Source: Pseudothermotoga_B sp051235805 (GTDB lineage Bacteria > Thermotogota > Thermotogae > Thermotogales > DSM-5069). Taken from it: a stretch of 64,000 nt of DNA. Within the stretch, counting starts at the first letter, position 1. Each line of letters opens with the position of its first letter. The notes under the pieces were generated by a model. The model searched no databases, was not told the DNA's origin, and worked only from the letters and a program-made list of their open reading frames with translations. Below are positions 26,929 through 36,354 of this stretch, piece by piece. The translations under genes and the position numbers were made by a program. The DNA is taken from positions 1,426,001 through 1,490,000 of the forward strand of contig NZ_JBPNXV010000001.1 of assembly GCF_051235805.1 (NCBI RefSeq), written 5' to 3'.

Positions 26929-27756
26929 TCACTTTATGGCTCCTTGCGTCATCCCAGCGATGAAATACTGAGAGAATATCAAAAACAGAATTACAGTGGG
27001 TGCGATCGAGAGTGCTAATCCAGAAAACAGAAGGTGCCATTGAGTGGAGTATTCACCAAAGAATATCGACACAGCAAGTGTGATAGTCGCCTTTGATTTG
27101 TCGTTTATAAGTATCAGTGGAAAGAAAAAGTCGTTCCACACGTTCACAAAGGTAACGATCGCAACGATCGATAGAGCGGGTTTTACGAGTGGAAGAACTA
27201 CCTTGCTGTAGATCTTTGCAACGGAAGCGCCGTCTATTCTGGCAGCTTCGCACAGTTCGTTTGGAACCGAATCCATGAAGTTCTTGAGTATGAAGGCAGA
27301 GAAAGGAATGTTGACAGAGCTGTAAACCACTATCAATCCGAGCAGCGAGTTGGTTAGACCCAAAGACCTGAGCAAAAGAAAGATAGGTATAACAGCAAGC
27401 CTTGCTGGCAGAGCCAGACCAAGCATGGAATACAAGAAAAGATATCTTCTGCCCTTAAACTCATATTTTGAGATCATATAAGCAAACATAGAAGCCAAAA
27501 TCACAACGGTGATCACTGAAACTACAGCAATTATGGCACTGTTGAGATAGCCTCGAGCAATTGAAGCCCTTTGCCAAGCCTGAATGTAGTTCTGATACAT
27601 GAATTTCGTGGGCAGAGAGAAAGGTCTTAAGAACAACTCCCTCATCGATTTGAGAGAGTTCATGATAATCATGAAAAAGGGACCAGCAATTATGAACGCA
27701 TAGATAGACAGAACGAGATATGCAAGAAATTTGTAGAATCTGCTGAATCTCATCAT
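26929..27756 (-). CDS. ABC transporter permease, MalG type (cluster 2)
   Basis: A 275-residue membrane protein with six predicted helices and the EAA loop ELCEAARIDGASVAKIYSKV near residue 168. It ends in the CUT1-type FSQYFIAGMTQGAIK. The start overlaps the stop of the preceding permease by 4 bases. It forms the channel with its partner permease. Confidence 0.92.
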   Translation of the reverse strand: MMRFSRFYKFLAYLVLSIYAFIIAGPFFMIIMNSLKSMRELFLRPFSLPTKFMYQNYIQAWQRASIARGYLNSAIIAVVSVITVVILASMFAYMISKYEFKGRRYLFLYSMLGLALPARLAVIPIFLLLRSLGLTNSLLGLIVVYSSVNIPFSAFILKNFMDSVPNELCEAARIDGASVAKIYSKVVLPLVKPALSIVAIVTFVNVWNDFFFPLILINDKSKATITLAVSIFFGEYSTQWHLLFSGLALSIAPTVILFLIFSQYFIAGMTQGAIK

Positions 27757-28652
27757 CTTCGATCCCTTCTTTCAACAAGATAAACATAGAGAATAGACAT
27801 CGGCATCACTATCATAAAGATGAAAACAGTAACGGCTGCACCGAGTCCCATGTCTGTGTAAGCACTCCCAAGACCACCAAAAGCCGTTCTGTAAAAGACT
27901 GTTCCAAGTACATCCGTCGATCTGAAAGGACCCGCTTGAACTCCTTCGAGTGCGTAGATCATGTCAAAGACGTTGAAACTACCTATGAAAAGCAAAATCA
28001 AGAGTGTTCTGAAAGTTGGGACTGTTAGCGGAAAGATTATCTTCCAGCTGATCTTCCAGTTACTCGCACCATCGATGTATGCTGCCTCGATCAAATCTGG
28101 AGATATGTTCAAGATCGAAGCCAAGATCACCAAGACATAAAAGCCAAGATTCCTCCACACGTTAACCATGATAATCGTAGTCAAAGCCAGATTCGGGTCA
28201 CCCAACCAAGGACGAGCGAGAGAACCAAGGCCAACTGCCTTGAGAAATTGATTGACAAGTCCTATCTGCGGATGTAAGAACAGACTCCACATGAAACCGA
28301 CCATGACAAGAGGAATCATGTTCGGCAGATAAACAACGGTTCTGAAAATCTTCGTTCCTTTTATCTTACTTGCAAGAAGCAAGGCAATCAGAAAACCGAG
28401 TCCCAATTCAAAGGCAGATACGAGGAAAAAGAAATAGATGTTATGACCCAAGGCGTTGAAAACTTCTTTGGAGAAACCTCCCGAGAACATGTCCTTGTAG
28501 TTTTTGAAACCAACGAACAGCTTGGGTCCAACACCACGCCAACTGTAGAAACTCAGACGCAAACTGTCGAAAAGCGGATAGATCACAAAGAGTGTGTAAA
28601 AGAACATTGCTGGGATCACAAAGAGCAAGATGTACTTGAGTTTGACCTTCAT
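27753..28652 (-). CDS. ABC transporter permease, MalF type (cluster 2)
   Basis: About 299 residues with six helices and the EAA loop DLIEAAYIDGASNWKISWKI near residue 200. The ATG at 28652 is preferred because AAGGGG lies at the right distance; the GTG at 28661 overlaps that site. It starts just after an intercistronic hairpin that follows the binding-protein gene. Confidence 0.92.
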   Translation of the reverse strand: MKVKLKYILLFVIPAMFFYTLFVIYPLFDSLRLSFYSWRGVGPKLFVGFKNYKDMFSGGFSKEVFNALGHNIYFFFLVSAFELGLGFLIALLLASKIKGTKIFRTVVYLPNMIPLVMVGFMWSLFLHPQIGLVNQFLKAVGLGSLARPWLGDPNLALTTIIMVNVWRNLGFYVLVILASILNISPDLIEAAYIDGASNWKISWKIIFPLTVPTFRTLLILLFIGSFNVFDMIYALEGVQAGPFRSTDVLGTVFYRTAFGGLGSAYTDMGLGAAVTVFIFMIVMPMSILYVYLVERRDRR

Positions 28653-28666
28653 CACGAGCACCCCTT

Positions 28667-28693
28667 GAGAAAGCCCCAGCCTCGGCTGGGGCT
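28667..28693 (-). terminator. intercistronic hairpin between binding protein and permeases
   Basis: On the minus strand AGCCCCAGCC/GGCTGGGGCT forms a very stable GC-rich stem followed by TTTCTC, between the binding-protein stop and the permease ribosome site. It is probably a partial terminator or 3'-end stabiliser that gives more binding protein than permease, as in other sugar ABC operons. Confidence 0.65.
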
Positions 28694-28697
28694 CAGA

Positions 28698-29936
28698 TTA
28701 CTTTTTCATCAAAGGTTCGTACCACTGAGATATAGCATCTTGTGCTTTCTTAGAGAGTTCTTCAGGTGTGATCTTTCCTGCGTAGAGTTCTTGCATGCCA
28801 GGGCTCAGAACATCGTTGTACAGATCTGGCTTCTTTGTGATAAAGACAGAACCTACCCAGTAGACGTAAGGTGAGGCATGATTGACATAGGTGTCCATTA
28901 TTTCCTCAAACAAAGGATCTTTCGGCAACGTTGCGCCAGAAACAGCAGGTATGTTGTAAGTCACATTGGAAAAGATCGTACCGAACTTTGGAGTAGCACA
29001 GAACTTAAGAACCTCGATGGCATCGGCTTTGTTCTTCACATTCGAAGTGAGTGTGATTGCTCCATCCATATAAATATAAGCATAAGGTCTCTGGTCCTTA
29101 CTAACTGGGGGCACCATGAAGTAACCAACTTTGATGTCTGGATTGAGATTTCTCCAGTTTTGGTAGCCCCAGATCCCGTAGAAAACCATCGCTGCTTGAC
29201 CGAAGGCGAAAGCCGCGTCTTGGTCAGTAGTTGAATTGGCAAGAAATCCATCTTGGTAATAAACCTTCAGGTCATTCAATCTCTTGTTCAAGTCGGTGAA
29301 TTTCGGATCGAGGAAGTTCGTCTCGCCATCTGTCAACTTCTTTATCCATTCTGGTCCAAGCACACTGACACCACACATTGCATGCTGCATAGCCAGTGAC
29401 CACGCTTCCTTACCAGAGACAAAGAAAGGAGTTATGCCGTTTTTCTTGAGAACCTTTGCGTTTTCAACAAGTTCGTCCCAAGTCTCTGGTTCTTTAAGTT
29501 TGAATTTGTCGTAGTACTCTTTGTTGTAGAAGATACCAATCACTTGTACCGCAAAAGGTATACCGTACTTCTTGCCTTTGTAAGTAACAAACTTCAAAAC
29601 CTCTGCTGGAAAATTGGCAAAATCCACTACTTCATCGATTGGAAGATACAAACCGTTGTCGATCAGAGGATAGGTGCCACCTGGGGTGATCCTTCTTGAA
29701 TAGACAATATCCGGACCTGTGTTTGTCTGCAAAGAGAGGTTGACCTTTGCGTCATATTCAGTTGGCGCAAATGCCATGAAATTGATCTTGATGTCCTTCC
29801 CCATCTTTCTGAGCTCTGCTTCAACTTGTTTCCAGACCTCGGCATCTTGGGCTCTCCAACTCCAGATAGTAACTTCGCCGGCAAAGACAACAAAAGCTAA
29901 AGCCACCAACGCAACCACTAAGAGCTTACTTCTCAT
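28698..29936 (-). CDS. ABC transporter sugar-type substrate-binding protein (cluster 2)
   Basis: A 412-residue family 1 solute-binding protein. The signal peptide MRSKLLVVALVALAFVVFAG is followed by EVTIWSWRAQDAEVWKQ. Typical segments include GIPFAVQVIGIFYNKEYYDKF and the C-terminal AQDAISQWYEPLMKK. The ATG follows AAGGAGGG. It is the first gene of the cluster 2 operon. The neighbouring DUF1343 exo-muramidase suggests MurNAc or muropeptide-derived sugars as substrate; this is inference from context. Confidence 0.9.
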   Translation of the reverse strand: MRSKLLVVALVALAFVVFAGEVTIWSWRAQDAEVWKQVEAELRKMGKDIKINFMAFAPTEYDAKVNLSLQTNTGPDIVYSRRITPGGTYPLIDNGLYLPIDEVVDFANFPAEVLKFVTYKGKKYGIPFAVQVIGIFYNKEYYDKFKLKEPETWDELVENAKVLKKNGITPFFVSGKEAWSLAMQHAMCGVSVLGPEWIKKLTDGETNFLDPKFTDLNKRLNDLKVYYQDGFLANSTTDQDAAFAFGQAAMVFYGIWGYQNWRNLNPDIKVGYFMVPPVSKDQRPYAYIYMDGAITLTSNVKNKADAIEVLKFCATPKFGTIFSNVTYNIPAVSGATLPKDPLFEEIMDTYVNHASPYVYWVGSVFITKKPDLYNDVLSPGMQELYAGKITPEELSKKAQDAISQWYEPLMKK

Positions 29937-29968
29937 AGACCTTCCCTCCTTGTGTAAGAGTCTAAATG

Positions 29969-29998
29969 ATTATACAATATGTGTCCTATGTTCAGCAA
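29969..29998 (-). promoter_or_regulatory. promoter of the cluster 2 ABC operon
   Basis: On the minus strand TTGCTG and a perfect TATAAT are separated by 18 bases, about 33 bases upstream of the binding-protein start. Confidence 0.6.
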
Positions 29999-30033
29999 CA
30001 AGAAGAATTGACTTGATAACTGCTACAGTTCAA

Positions 30034-30053
30034 ATGATCGTACAACTGATCAT
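30034..30053. promoter_or_regulatory. inverted repeat, possible operator
   Basis: ATGATC and GATCAT are separated by 8 bases. A second short inverted repeat, AACTG-CTA-CAGTT, lies at 30018-30030. Both sit between the divergent ABC operon and the Mut7-C gene, upstream of the ABC promoter. The pattern suits a dimeric repressor or activator, but no regulator gene is adjacent. Confidence 0.35.
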
Positions 30054-30144
30054 ATAATTGGTCTGAAACGCAACTCTCAACGGCAAACTTTTTCTAAATC
30101 TTTCGAGTATAATTACCTTGCAAAGATTTGGGGATGAAAGGCAC

Positions 30145-30597
30145 ATGTTTTTCGCTGACAGGATGTTAGGAAAACTCGCAAAGAAGTTGAGACTGTTGGG
30201 TTTTGATACGATCTATCTCTCGGATGTTGATGAACGAGAAATCTTGATTCTGTGTAAACAAACAGGTAGAATTCTAATAACAAGGGATAGATCTTTACAC
30301 TCTGCTGCGTCGAAAAGATCTCTGAGGACTGTCCTCATAAAGTCTGACAACTGGCGTGATCAATTGTCAGAGCTTTTGTTGTACTACGATTTGAATCAAG
30401 GTGCTAAGATGTCAAGATGCAGCTTGTGTAACGCAGTACTTGAGCCGGTTAATCTTGAGCGAGTGAAAGACAGAGTGCCACTTTATGTTCAACAAACACA
30501 GAACGAGTTCTACAGCTGTCCTGTTTGTGGTAGGGTCTATTGGGCTGGTTCACATGTGGAACATCTTCTTGAAGAGTTCAGGAGGCTGATGCTTTGA
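30145..30597 (+). CDS. Mut7-C (PIN-like) RNase-domain protein with zinc ribbon
   Basis: A 150-residue protein. The N-terminal Mut7-C PIN-like domain starts MFFADRMLGKLAKKLRLLGFD and continues with RILITRDRSLH. The C-terminal zinc ribbon has CSLC and CPVC pairs. Such proteins are predicted RNases; the cellular role is unknown. The ATG at 30145 was chosen because family members begin at this point. A TATAAT at 30109-30114 may be its -10, but I see no good -35. The stop overlaps the kinase gene by 4 bases. Confidence 0.8.
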   Translation: MFFADRMLGKLAKKLRLLGFDTIYLSDVDEREILILCKQTGRILITRDRSLHSAASKRSLRTVLIKSDNWRDQLSELLLYYDLNQGAKMSRCSLCNAVLEPVNLERVKDRVPLYVQQTQNEFYSCPVCGRVYWAGSHVEHLLEEFRRLML

Positions 30598-33272
30598 GGA
30601 TTTTCGAGTTGGTTTATGAGTTCTATCAAAAGGGTTACAACACAGATAGTATGAACCAAATCGCACAGGTGATCTGCTCAACTGCCGAGGCAAGAAAATG
30701 CGATATCTTGATTTACGAAAGACAGAAAGACCACTTCAGACTTGTTGGAACAACAGATAAAAAAGAAAAGGTTGGCCTTGCGAAGGTTTCTTTAAAAGCC
30801 CTGCATGAACATGGCCATGTCATAAAGGTCTTGTACAACGAAAACCTTTTGGGTGCAGTTCTTTTGGAAGAGCCACAGAGTCTTCAGAAGGTGAATTCTC
30901 TTGTAGACGAGTTAGGTTTTTCTCTTTGGTGGGTTGGTAAGCTTATAGAGTTACAGAACATCAGCCAAAGATATCACGCAATGAGCGAGCTTACAAACGT
31001 GTTCTATAGTTTTGAGACTCGTGAAGAATTCACCGATGAAATGGTGCGAACGGTGGCAAGGGTCTTGGGCGCAGATATTGTAATTTTTTTCGAAAAAACT
31101 GATGACAACTATGTCTTTCGTGGGGCTTCTGGCATCAGTAAGGATCAGCTACTCTTTGAAAAAGCTCCCCAATCACATCCGTTTTTCAGCAGGGTAGAGA
31201 GAGCCGAAAGCGGTGTCCTCGATGTAAAGGTCCAAATAGATTTTCTGAGCACAACTGTAAAATCATTTGTCGCCGCGTCCGTGAAGCTCAAAGAGAGAAT
31301 AATAGGTGTTCTCATAGCCATCAATAAGACAGCAGTGGAAGGTTACAGAACTCAGTACAGTTTTGATGAACTTGACTTGTCGGTGCTCCATGAATTTTCA
31401 CGTCGTATAGCCCTTGCTTATACGAGACTCGAATATCAGGAGAATCTCAAGAGAGAGATCGAGAGATTGAGAAATTACACAAAAAGCTACGAAGAACTCA
31501 TTCAACAACAACAGACGTACCTTAAGAAGATGGATTTGGTCCACGGCATCAGCAACGCTATGAGAGCCAACTACGATCCGAACAATGTCTACAAAACCCT
31601 CCTCCTTGGACTGACATCTGGAAGAGGTCTTGGCTTTAACAGAGCTCTGCTCTTGCTTAGAGATAGAAAGACAGAATCTCTCCTCGGAAGAATGTGGCTT
31701 GGTCCTGACAGCAGTGACAACATCACTGAGATCTGGAAAGAAGCTGAGAGAAGAGCAATGAATTACGGTGATTTTTCCCAATTTCTAAGAGAAGAGGCAC
31801 TCATGCTTGACACAAGCAAAGGCTTGACTAAGAAAATCGAAGGGAAGGTTTTCACATACAAAGATCATCCTGTGTTCGAGAGAGCTGTCCTGAGAAGAAG
31901 ACTCATCCATATCACACCAGCTCTCGCAAAGAGTATGGAAGATTCTATCAAAGACCTTCTGAACGTGCTCGAAGTCGATGAGTTTGTTGTCGTTCCGTTG
32001 GTGGGACGATGGGACACAATCGGAGTCCTGATTCTGGACAACAGATATACCAGATCACCGATAAATGATGCAGATATCGAAGTTCTGAGAGTTGTAGCTG
32101 ACAGTGCAGGACTTGCAATAGAGAATGCCATGAACTATGAGGAACTGAGAAGAAAAACAGAAAGCCTCGAACAACAGAAGAATATGATCGATTATCTCAG
32201 AAAGTTCAGCGAGAGTATCCTGCAGAACCTCACAACAGCCGTTATCGTTCTGGATAGGTCTGGACGAGTGATAGAGTGCAACAAGAGGGTGGAGCAGTTG
32301 TTGGGCTTACCGAAGGAAAGAGTTATTGGAAGTTCTTACCTTGATTTTGGAGAGGCTTTTGAAAACATCTTTGAAGTGGCAATGAAGGTCTTCGAAAAAG
32401 GAGAAACAATAACGCTTGCAAGGTACAGAGTAGAGACACCGAGTGGTGAAAGGTTTTTCGATACTAAGTATTCTCCATTGTGGGATTTGAACAACTCTAC
32501 TATGAACGGCGTAATAGTCACTCTTGAGGATATGACTCAACAGTACAAACTCGAACAAGAGAGAAAAGACAAGGAAAAGTTGGCTCTTCTTGGGGAGATG
32601 TCTGCAAGGGTTGCACATGAACTCCGCAACCCAATAACAGTCATAGGCGGTTTTCTCAACAGACTGAAGAAAAACATTGACGATCCCAAAGCACGCGAGA
32701 AATATGTGAGCATACTCACCAGTGAAGTAGAAAACCTGGAGAATATAGTTTCTGAGATACTCGAGTTCAGTAGAAACATCAGGAAGATAGATCTGAGCAC
32801 ATTTCAGATCAACGATCTCTTAGAGGAAGTAGTTTTGCTCATGCAGGAAAAGGCGAATAAAGCCAATGTATCAATAGAAACTCATCTATCTATCGTACCG
32901 GAGGTTGAAGCCGATAGAAATAGAATAAAGAGGGTTCTAGTAAACCTTGTGCAAAATGCCTTAGAAGCTACTCCACAAAATGGTAAGATTGTCTTGAGGA
33001 CTCAACATGACAATGACAAGGTCATAGTGTCTGTCTTCAATACAGGTGAACCAATATCAGAAGATGTGCTCAGAAAGATCTTCGTGCCGTTTTATACCAC
33101 AAAGACTTATGGTACCGGGCTTGGTTTGGCGATCTGTAAGAAGATCATTGAAGATGAACATTCTGGGAGAATCTGGGCTGAGCCGAAGCCCGATGGTACT
33201 GTCTTCTGTTTTGAGTTACCTTTGAAAAGGAGGGATAAAGGTGAGCAAAACGCGAATTCTGGTAGTCGATGA
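30594..33272 (+). CDS. sensor histidine kinase with GAF and PAS domains
   Basis: An 892-residue cytoplasmic kinase with no membrane segment. GAF-like domains occupy about 1-280 and 310-520, with a coiled-coil linker near 280-310. A PAS domain lies at about 540-650 (TAVIVLDRSGRVIECN). The HisKA domain carries the phosphorylated His near residue 675 (RVAHELRNPITVIGG). The HATPase domain has NLVQNALEAT and TYGTGLGLAICKKI. The TTG start overlaps the Mut7-C stop. The receiver-only regulator that follows overlaps its 3' end by 32 bases, so it is almost certainly the partner. Confidence 0.93.
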   Translation: MRIFELVYEFYQKGYNTDSMNQIAQVICSTAEARKCDILIYERQKDHFRLVGTTDKKEKVGLAKVSLKALHEHGHVIKVLYNENLLGAVLLEEPQSLQKVNSLVDELGFSLWWVGKLIELQNISQRYHAMSELTNVFYSFETREEFTDEMVRTVARVLGADIVIFFEKTDDNYVFRGASGISKDQLLFEKAPQSHPFFSRVERAESGVLDVKVQIDFLSTTVKSFVAASVKLKERIIGVLIAINKTAVEGYRTQYSFDELDLSVLHEFSRRIALAYTRLEYQENLKREIERLRNYTKSYEELIQQQQTYLKKMDLVHGISNAMRANYDPNNVYKTLLLGLTSGRGLGFNRALLLLRDRKTESLLGRMWLGPDSSDNITEIWKEAERRAMNYGDFSQFLREEALMLDTSKGLTKKIEGKVFTYKDHPVFERAVLRRRLIHITPALAKSMEDSIKDLLNVLEVDEFVVVPLVGRWDTIGVLILDNRYTRSPINDADIEVLRVVADSAGLAIENAMNYEELRRKTESLEQQKNMIDYLRKFSESILQNLTTAVIVLDRSGRVIECNKRVEQLLGLPKERVIGSSYLDFGEAFENIFEVAMKVFEKGETITLARYRVETPSGERFFDTKYSPLWDLNNSTMNGVIVTLEDMTQQYKLEQERKDKEKLALLGEMSARVAHELRNPITVIGGFLNRLKKNIDDPKAREKYVSILTSEVENLENIVSEILEFSRNIRKIDLSTFQINDLLEEVVLLMQEKANKANVSIETHLSIVPEVEADRNRIKRVLVNLVQNALEATPQNGKIVLRTQHDNDKVIVSVFNTGEPISEDVLRKIFVPFYTTKTYGTGLGLAICKKIIEDEHSGRIWAEPKPDGTVFCFELPLKRRDKGEQNANSGSR

Positions 33273-33600
33273 TGAAGAGAACATAAGACTGTTGATCAGC
33301 GAAGAACTCAAAGATCTTGGGTATGATGTTGAAACCGCTTCGAACGCTGACGAGGCACTTGAAAAGTTCGAAAAAGATAACTTTGAATTGGCAACGATAG
33401 ACGTAGAGATGCCTGGGAAAAGTGGTATCGAGCTTGCTGGCACATTGAGGCAGAAGTTTCCAGGCTTGAGAATAGTACTTCTGACAGCATATTCACATTA
33501 CAAATACGACCTTGCCTCTTGGGCAGCCGATGCCTATGTGATCAAATCGGCAGATATGACAGAATTGAAAGAGACGATAGCAAAGTTGTTGCAGATGTGA
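33241..33600 (+). CDS. single-domain response regulator
   Basis: A 119-residue CheY-like receiver with no output domain. The acidic pair is in VVDDEEN, the phosphorylation site is Asp54 (ATIDVEMPG), and the conserved Thr and Lys appear in LLTAYS and YVIKSADM. The GTG start lies inside the kinase 3' end with AAAAGGAGG just upstream, so translation is probably coupled. Without an output domain it must act by protein contact or as part of a phosphorelay. Confidence 0.92.
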   Translation: MSKTRILVVDDEENIRLLISEELKDLGYDVETASNADEALEKFEKDNFELATIDVEMPGKSGIELAGTLRQKFPGLRIVLLTAYSHYKYDLASWAADAYVIKSADMTELKETIAKLLQM

Positions 33601-33612
33601 GGAGGTGCTGTT

Positions 33613-36348
33613 TTGGAATACAGACAAACTCTGAATCTTCCAAATACCAATTTTCCAATGCGTGCAAATCTTGTTGAGAAGGAGCCGAGCATTCTTGAAA
33701 GATGGGAAAAGATGAATGTATATGAGTACGTGCAAAGACAAAGAGAGAACAGTCCCACCTTTGTTCTTCACGATGGACCACCCTACGCCAACGGAGATAT
33801 CCACATTGGAACGGCTATGAACAAGATTTTGAAAGATGTCGTTGTGAGATACAAAGTTTTGAGAGGTTTCAGATCACCTTATGTCCCAGGATGGGACACT
33901 CATGGTTTGCCCATCGAGCACAAAGTAACAACGAAACTCGGTGAAAAGGTTAGATCAATGACGCCGACGGAAATCAGAAAGGCGTGTGAAAAGTTCGCAC
34001 GAGAGCAAATAGAAATACAGAAAAAGCAATTTCAGAGACTTGGAGTTATCGGTGACTGGAAGAACTACTACGCAACACTCACACCGGAGTACGAGTACAA
34101 GATCTACGAGGTCTTTGAGAAACTTGTCGCTGAAGGTTATGTCTACAGGGCAAGAAAACCCGTCTTGTGGTGTCACAACTGTCGTACGGCGCTGGCTCAA
34201 GCCGAGATAGAATACCATGATCATTCATCTCCATCGATATATGTGAAGTTCAAGATGAAAGACTCTGACGAGTATATAGTGATTTGGACAACTACACCTT
34301 GGACACTTCCTGGAAACACTGGCATCGCAGTTCACCCAGATCACAGATACGTGAAGGTTCGTGTTGGCAACGAAGTTTGGATCTTGGCAGAAAAGCTTTT
34401 AGGCAGCGCGATGAGCGAGATGAACGTTGAGAATTACGAGGTAATACAGAGTTTTGATGGCAGTTCACTTGAAGGGAAGCTGGCTGTTCATCCTCTGTTT
34501 GACAGAGTTTCTCGTATAATCGTTGCTGATTTCGTGGACATGGAGACTGGCACTGGTTGTGTTCACATTGCACCAGGTCATGGTGAGGAAGACTATCAGT
34601 ACGGCCATCTCGTCCATGGGCTTGATGTCATATCACCAGTTGATGAGAACGGCGTTTTCACTCAAGAGGCTGGAAAATATGCCGGAATGCACATCGAAAA
34701 GGCAAATAAGATAATAACGGAAGACTTGAAGAAAAACGGTTCTCTGTTGAAAGAGACCAGGATAACACACTCTTACCCGCACTGCTGGAGATGCAAGAAG
34801 CCCGTTATCTTTAGAGCAACGGAACAGTGGTTTGTCTCGGTCGAGAAGAATAATCTGAGAAATGAGGTTATCAAAAACATAGACAAGGTGAGGTGGATTC
34901 CAGCCTGGGGAAAGAACAGAATCACCGCAATGATGGAAGAAAGACCAGACTGGTGTATCTCAAGACAACGTGTTTGGGGTACTCCCATTCCGGCTTTCAA
35001 ATGTGAAGATTGCCAAGAAGCAATTCTCGATGTGAAGATCATTCACCACTTTGCACAGATAGTCAAAGAAAAGGGCACAAATGCCTGGTTCGAGATGGAA
35101 GAAAGAGAACTCTTGCCAGAAGGATATGTCTGTCCAAGATGTGGCTCAACGAAACTCAAGAAGACTTTCGACACCCTTGATGTGTGGATAGACTCTGGTT
35201 CATCCTTTGAGGCAGTTTTGACAACTCGGCCAGAACTTACCTTCCCAGCTGATATGTACCTTGAGGGAAGTGATCAGCACAGAGGTTGGTTTAACTCATC
35301 GTTAGTTTTGTCGGTAGTCAAACACGATACGCCCCCGTACAAAACAGTCTTGACACACGGCTTCATAAAAGATGAAGAAGGAAAAAAGATGAGTAAGTCG
35401 CTCGGTAATGTGGTTGATCCGCTTGAAGTCTGCTCGAAATACGGTGCCGATGTGCTCAGACTTTGGCTTGCGAGCAGTGACTATTTCAACGATATACGAA
35501 TATCTCAAAACATAATAATGCAGCAGGTTGAGGTCTACAAAAAGATCAGGAACACATTCAGATATCTTTTAGGCAATCTGGACGACTTTTCGCAGATGGA
35601 TCTGGTTTCATTCGATCAGTTGTTGCCGATAGACAAATGGGCAATGGGCAGACTTCAGGAGATCATCAAAAACGTAACTGAGTCCTATGAAAGTTATGAG
35701 TTTTCCAAGGTTTACAACATTCTGGTGAAGTATTGTTCTGTTGAGCTGAGTGCCGTTTATCTGGACATAATAAAAGACAGACTCTATGTAGAATCAAAGA
35801 ATTCTTTGGCAAGAAGGTCAGCTCAGACGGTTCTGTACCACATATTGAAGTCACTCTTGGTCATGCTCTCACCTATTCTCGCTTTCACCTGTGAAGAAGC
35901 CTATGAACACTTCAAGTGCCAGCGAGAAAAGTTTTTGACCGTTCAGGTTGAGAGATGGCCAGAATATCAAGAAAAATGGATTGATCAGGAAGTGATGAAT
36001 GACTTTGAAGAGCTCATGAAGGTTCGTGACCACGTATTGAAAGCGCTTGAAGAAGTGAGGCAATCTGGTGTGATCGGTCATTCATTAGATGCAAAAGTTG
36101 TGATAAGGTCAAATTCCGAGAAAATCCGCACGTTGCTTGAAAAGTATGCCCAGCACTTGGAGGAACTTTTCATTGTATCACAGGTAGAGGTTCACGATGC
36201 TGACGGTGAACTTGAAGTTGAAGTGCAGAAGGCTTTGGGTGAAAAATGCGATAGATGCTGGAAGTACCACCCACTGACTGGGCATGATCAAGAGTTCCCA
36301 ACCACCTGTCCAAGGTGTGCGAGCATTTTGAGATCGCAGAAAGGATGA
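33613..36348 (+). CDS. ileS: isoleucyl-tRNA synthetase
   Basis: A 911-residue class I synthetase charging tRNA-Ile. The HIGH-equivalent motif is NGDIHIGTAMNK near residue 57, the editing (CP1) domain includes GTGCVHIAPGHGEEDYQYG, and the KMSKS motif is GKKMSKSLGN near 595. A zinc site with CDRCWKY and CPRCASIL ends the protein. The TTG start follows GGAGGTG. No T-box leader precedes it; it is transcribed with the kinase/regulator genes. The length fits the family. Confidence 0.97.
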   Translation: MEYRQTLNLPNTNFPMRANLVEKEPSILERWEKMNVYEYVQRQRENSPTFVLHDGPPYANGDIHIGTAMNKILKDVVVRYKVLRGFRSPYVPGWDTHGLPIEHKVTTKLGEKVRSMTPTEIRKACEKFAREQIEIQKKQFQRLGVIGDWKNYYATLTPEYEYKIYEVFEKLVAEGYVYRARKPVLWCHNCRTALAQAEIEYHDHSSPSIYVKFKMKDSDEYIVIWTTTPWTLPGNTGIAVHPDHRYVKVRVGNEVWILAEKLLGSAMSEMNVENYEVIQSFDGSSLEGKLAVHPLFDRVSRIIVADFVDMETGTGCVHIAPGHGEEDYQYGHLVHGLDVISPVDENGVFTQEAGKYAGMHIEKANKIITEDLKKNGSLLKETRITHSYPHCWRCKKPVIFRATEQWFVSVEKNNLRNEVIKNIDKVRWIPAWGKNRITAMMEERPDWCISRQRVWGTPIPAFKCEDCQEAILDVKIIHHFAQIVKEKGTNAWFEMEERELLPEGYVCPRCGSTKLKKTFDTLDVWIDSGSSFEAVLTTRPELTFPADMYLEGSDQHRGWFNSSLVLSVVKHDTPPYKTVLTHGFIKDEEGKKMSKSLGNVVDPLEVCSKYGADVLRLWLASSDYFNDIRISQNIIMQQVEVYKKIRNTFRYLLGNLDDFSQMDLVSFDQLLPIDKWAMGRLQEIIKNVTESYESYEFSKVYNILVKYCSVELSAVYLDIIKDRLYVESKNSLARRSAQTVLYHILKSLLVMLSPILAFTCEEAYEHFKCQREKFLTVQVERWPEYQEKWIDQEVMNDFEELMKVRDHVLKALEEVRQSGVIGHSLDAKVVIRSNSEKIRTLLEKYAQHLEELFIVSQVEVHDADGELEVEVQKALGEKCDRCWKYHPLTGHDQEFPTTCPRCASILRSQKG

Positions 36349-36354
36349 AAGCGA

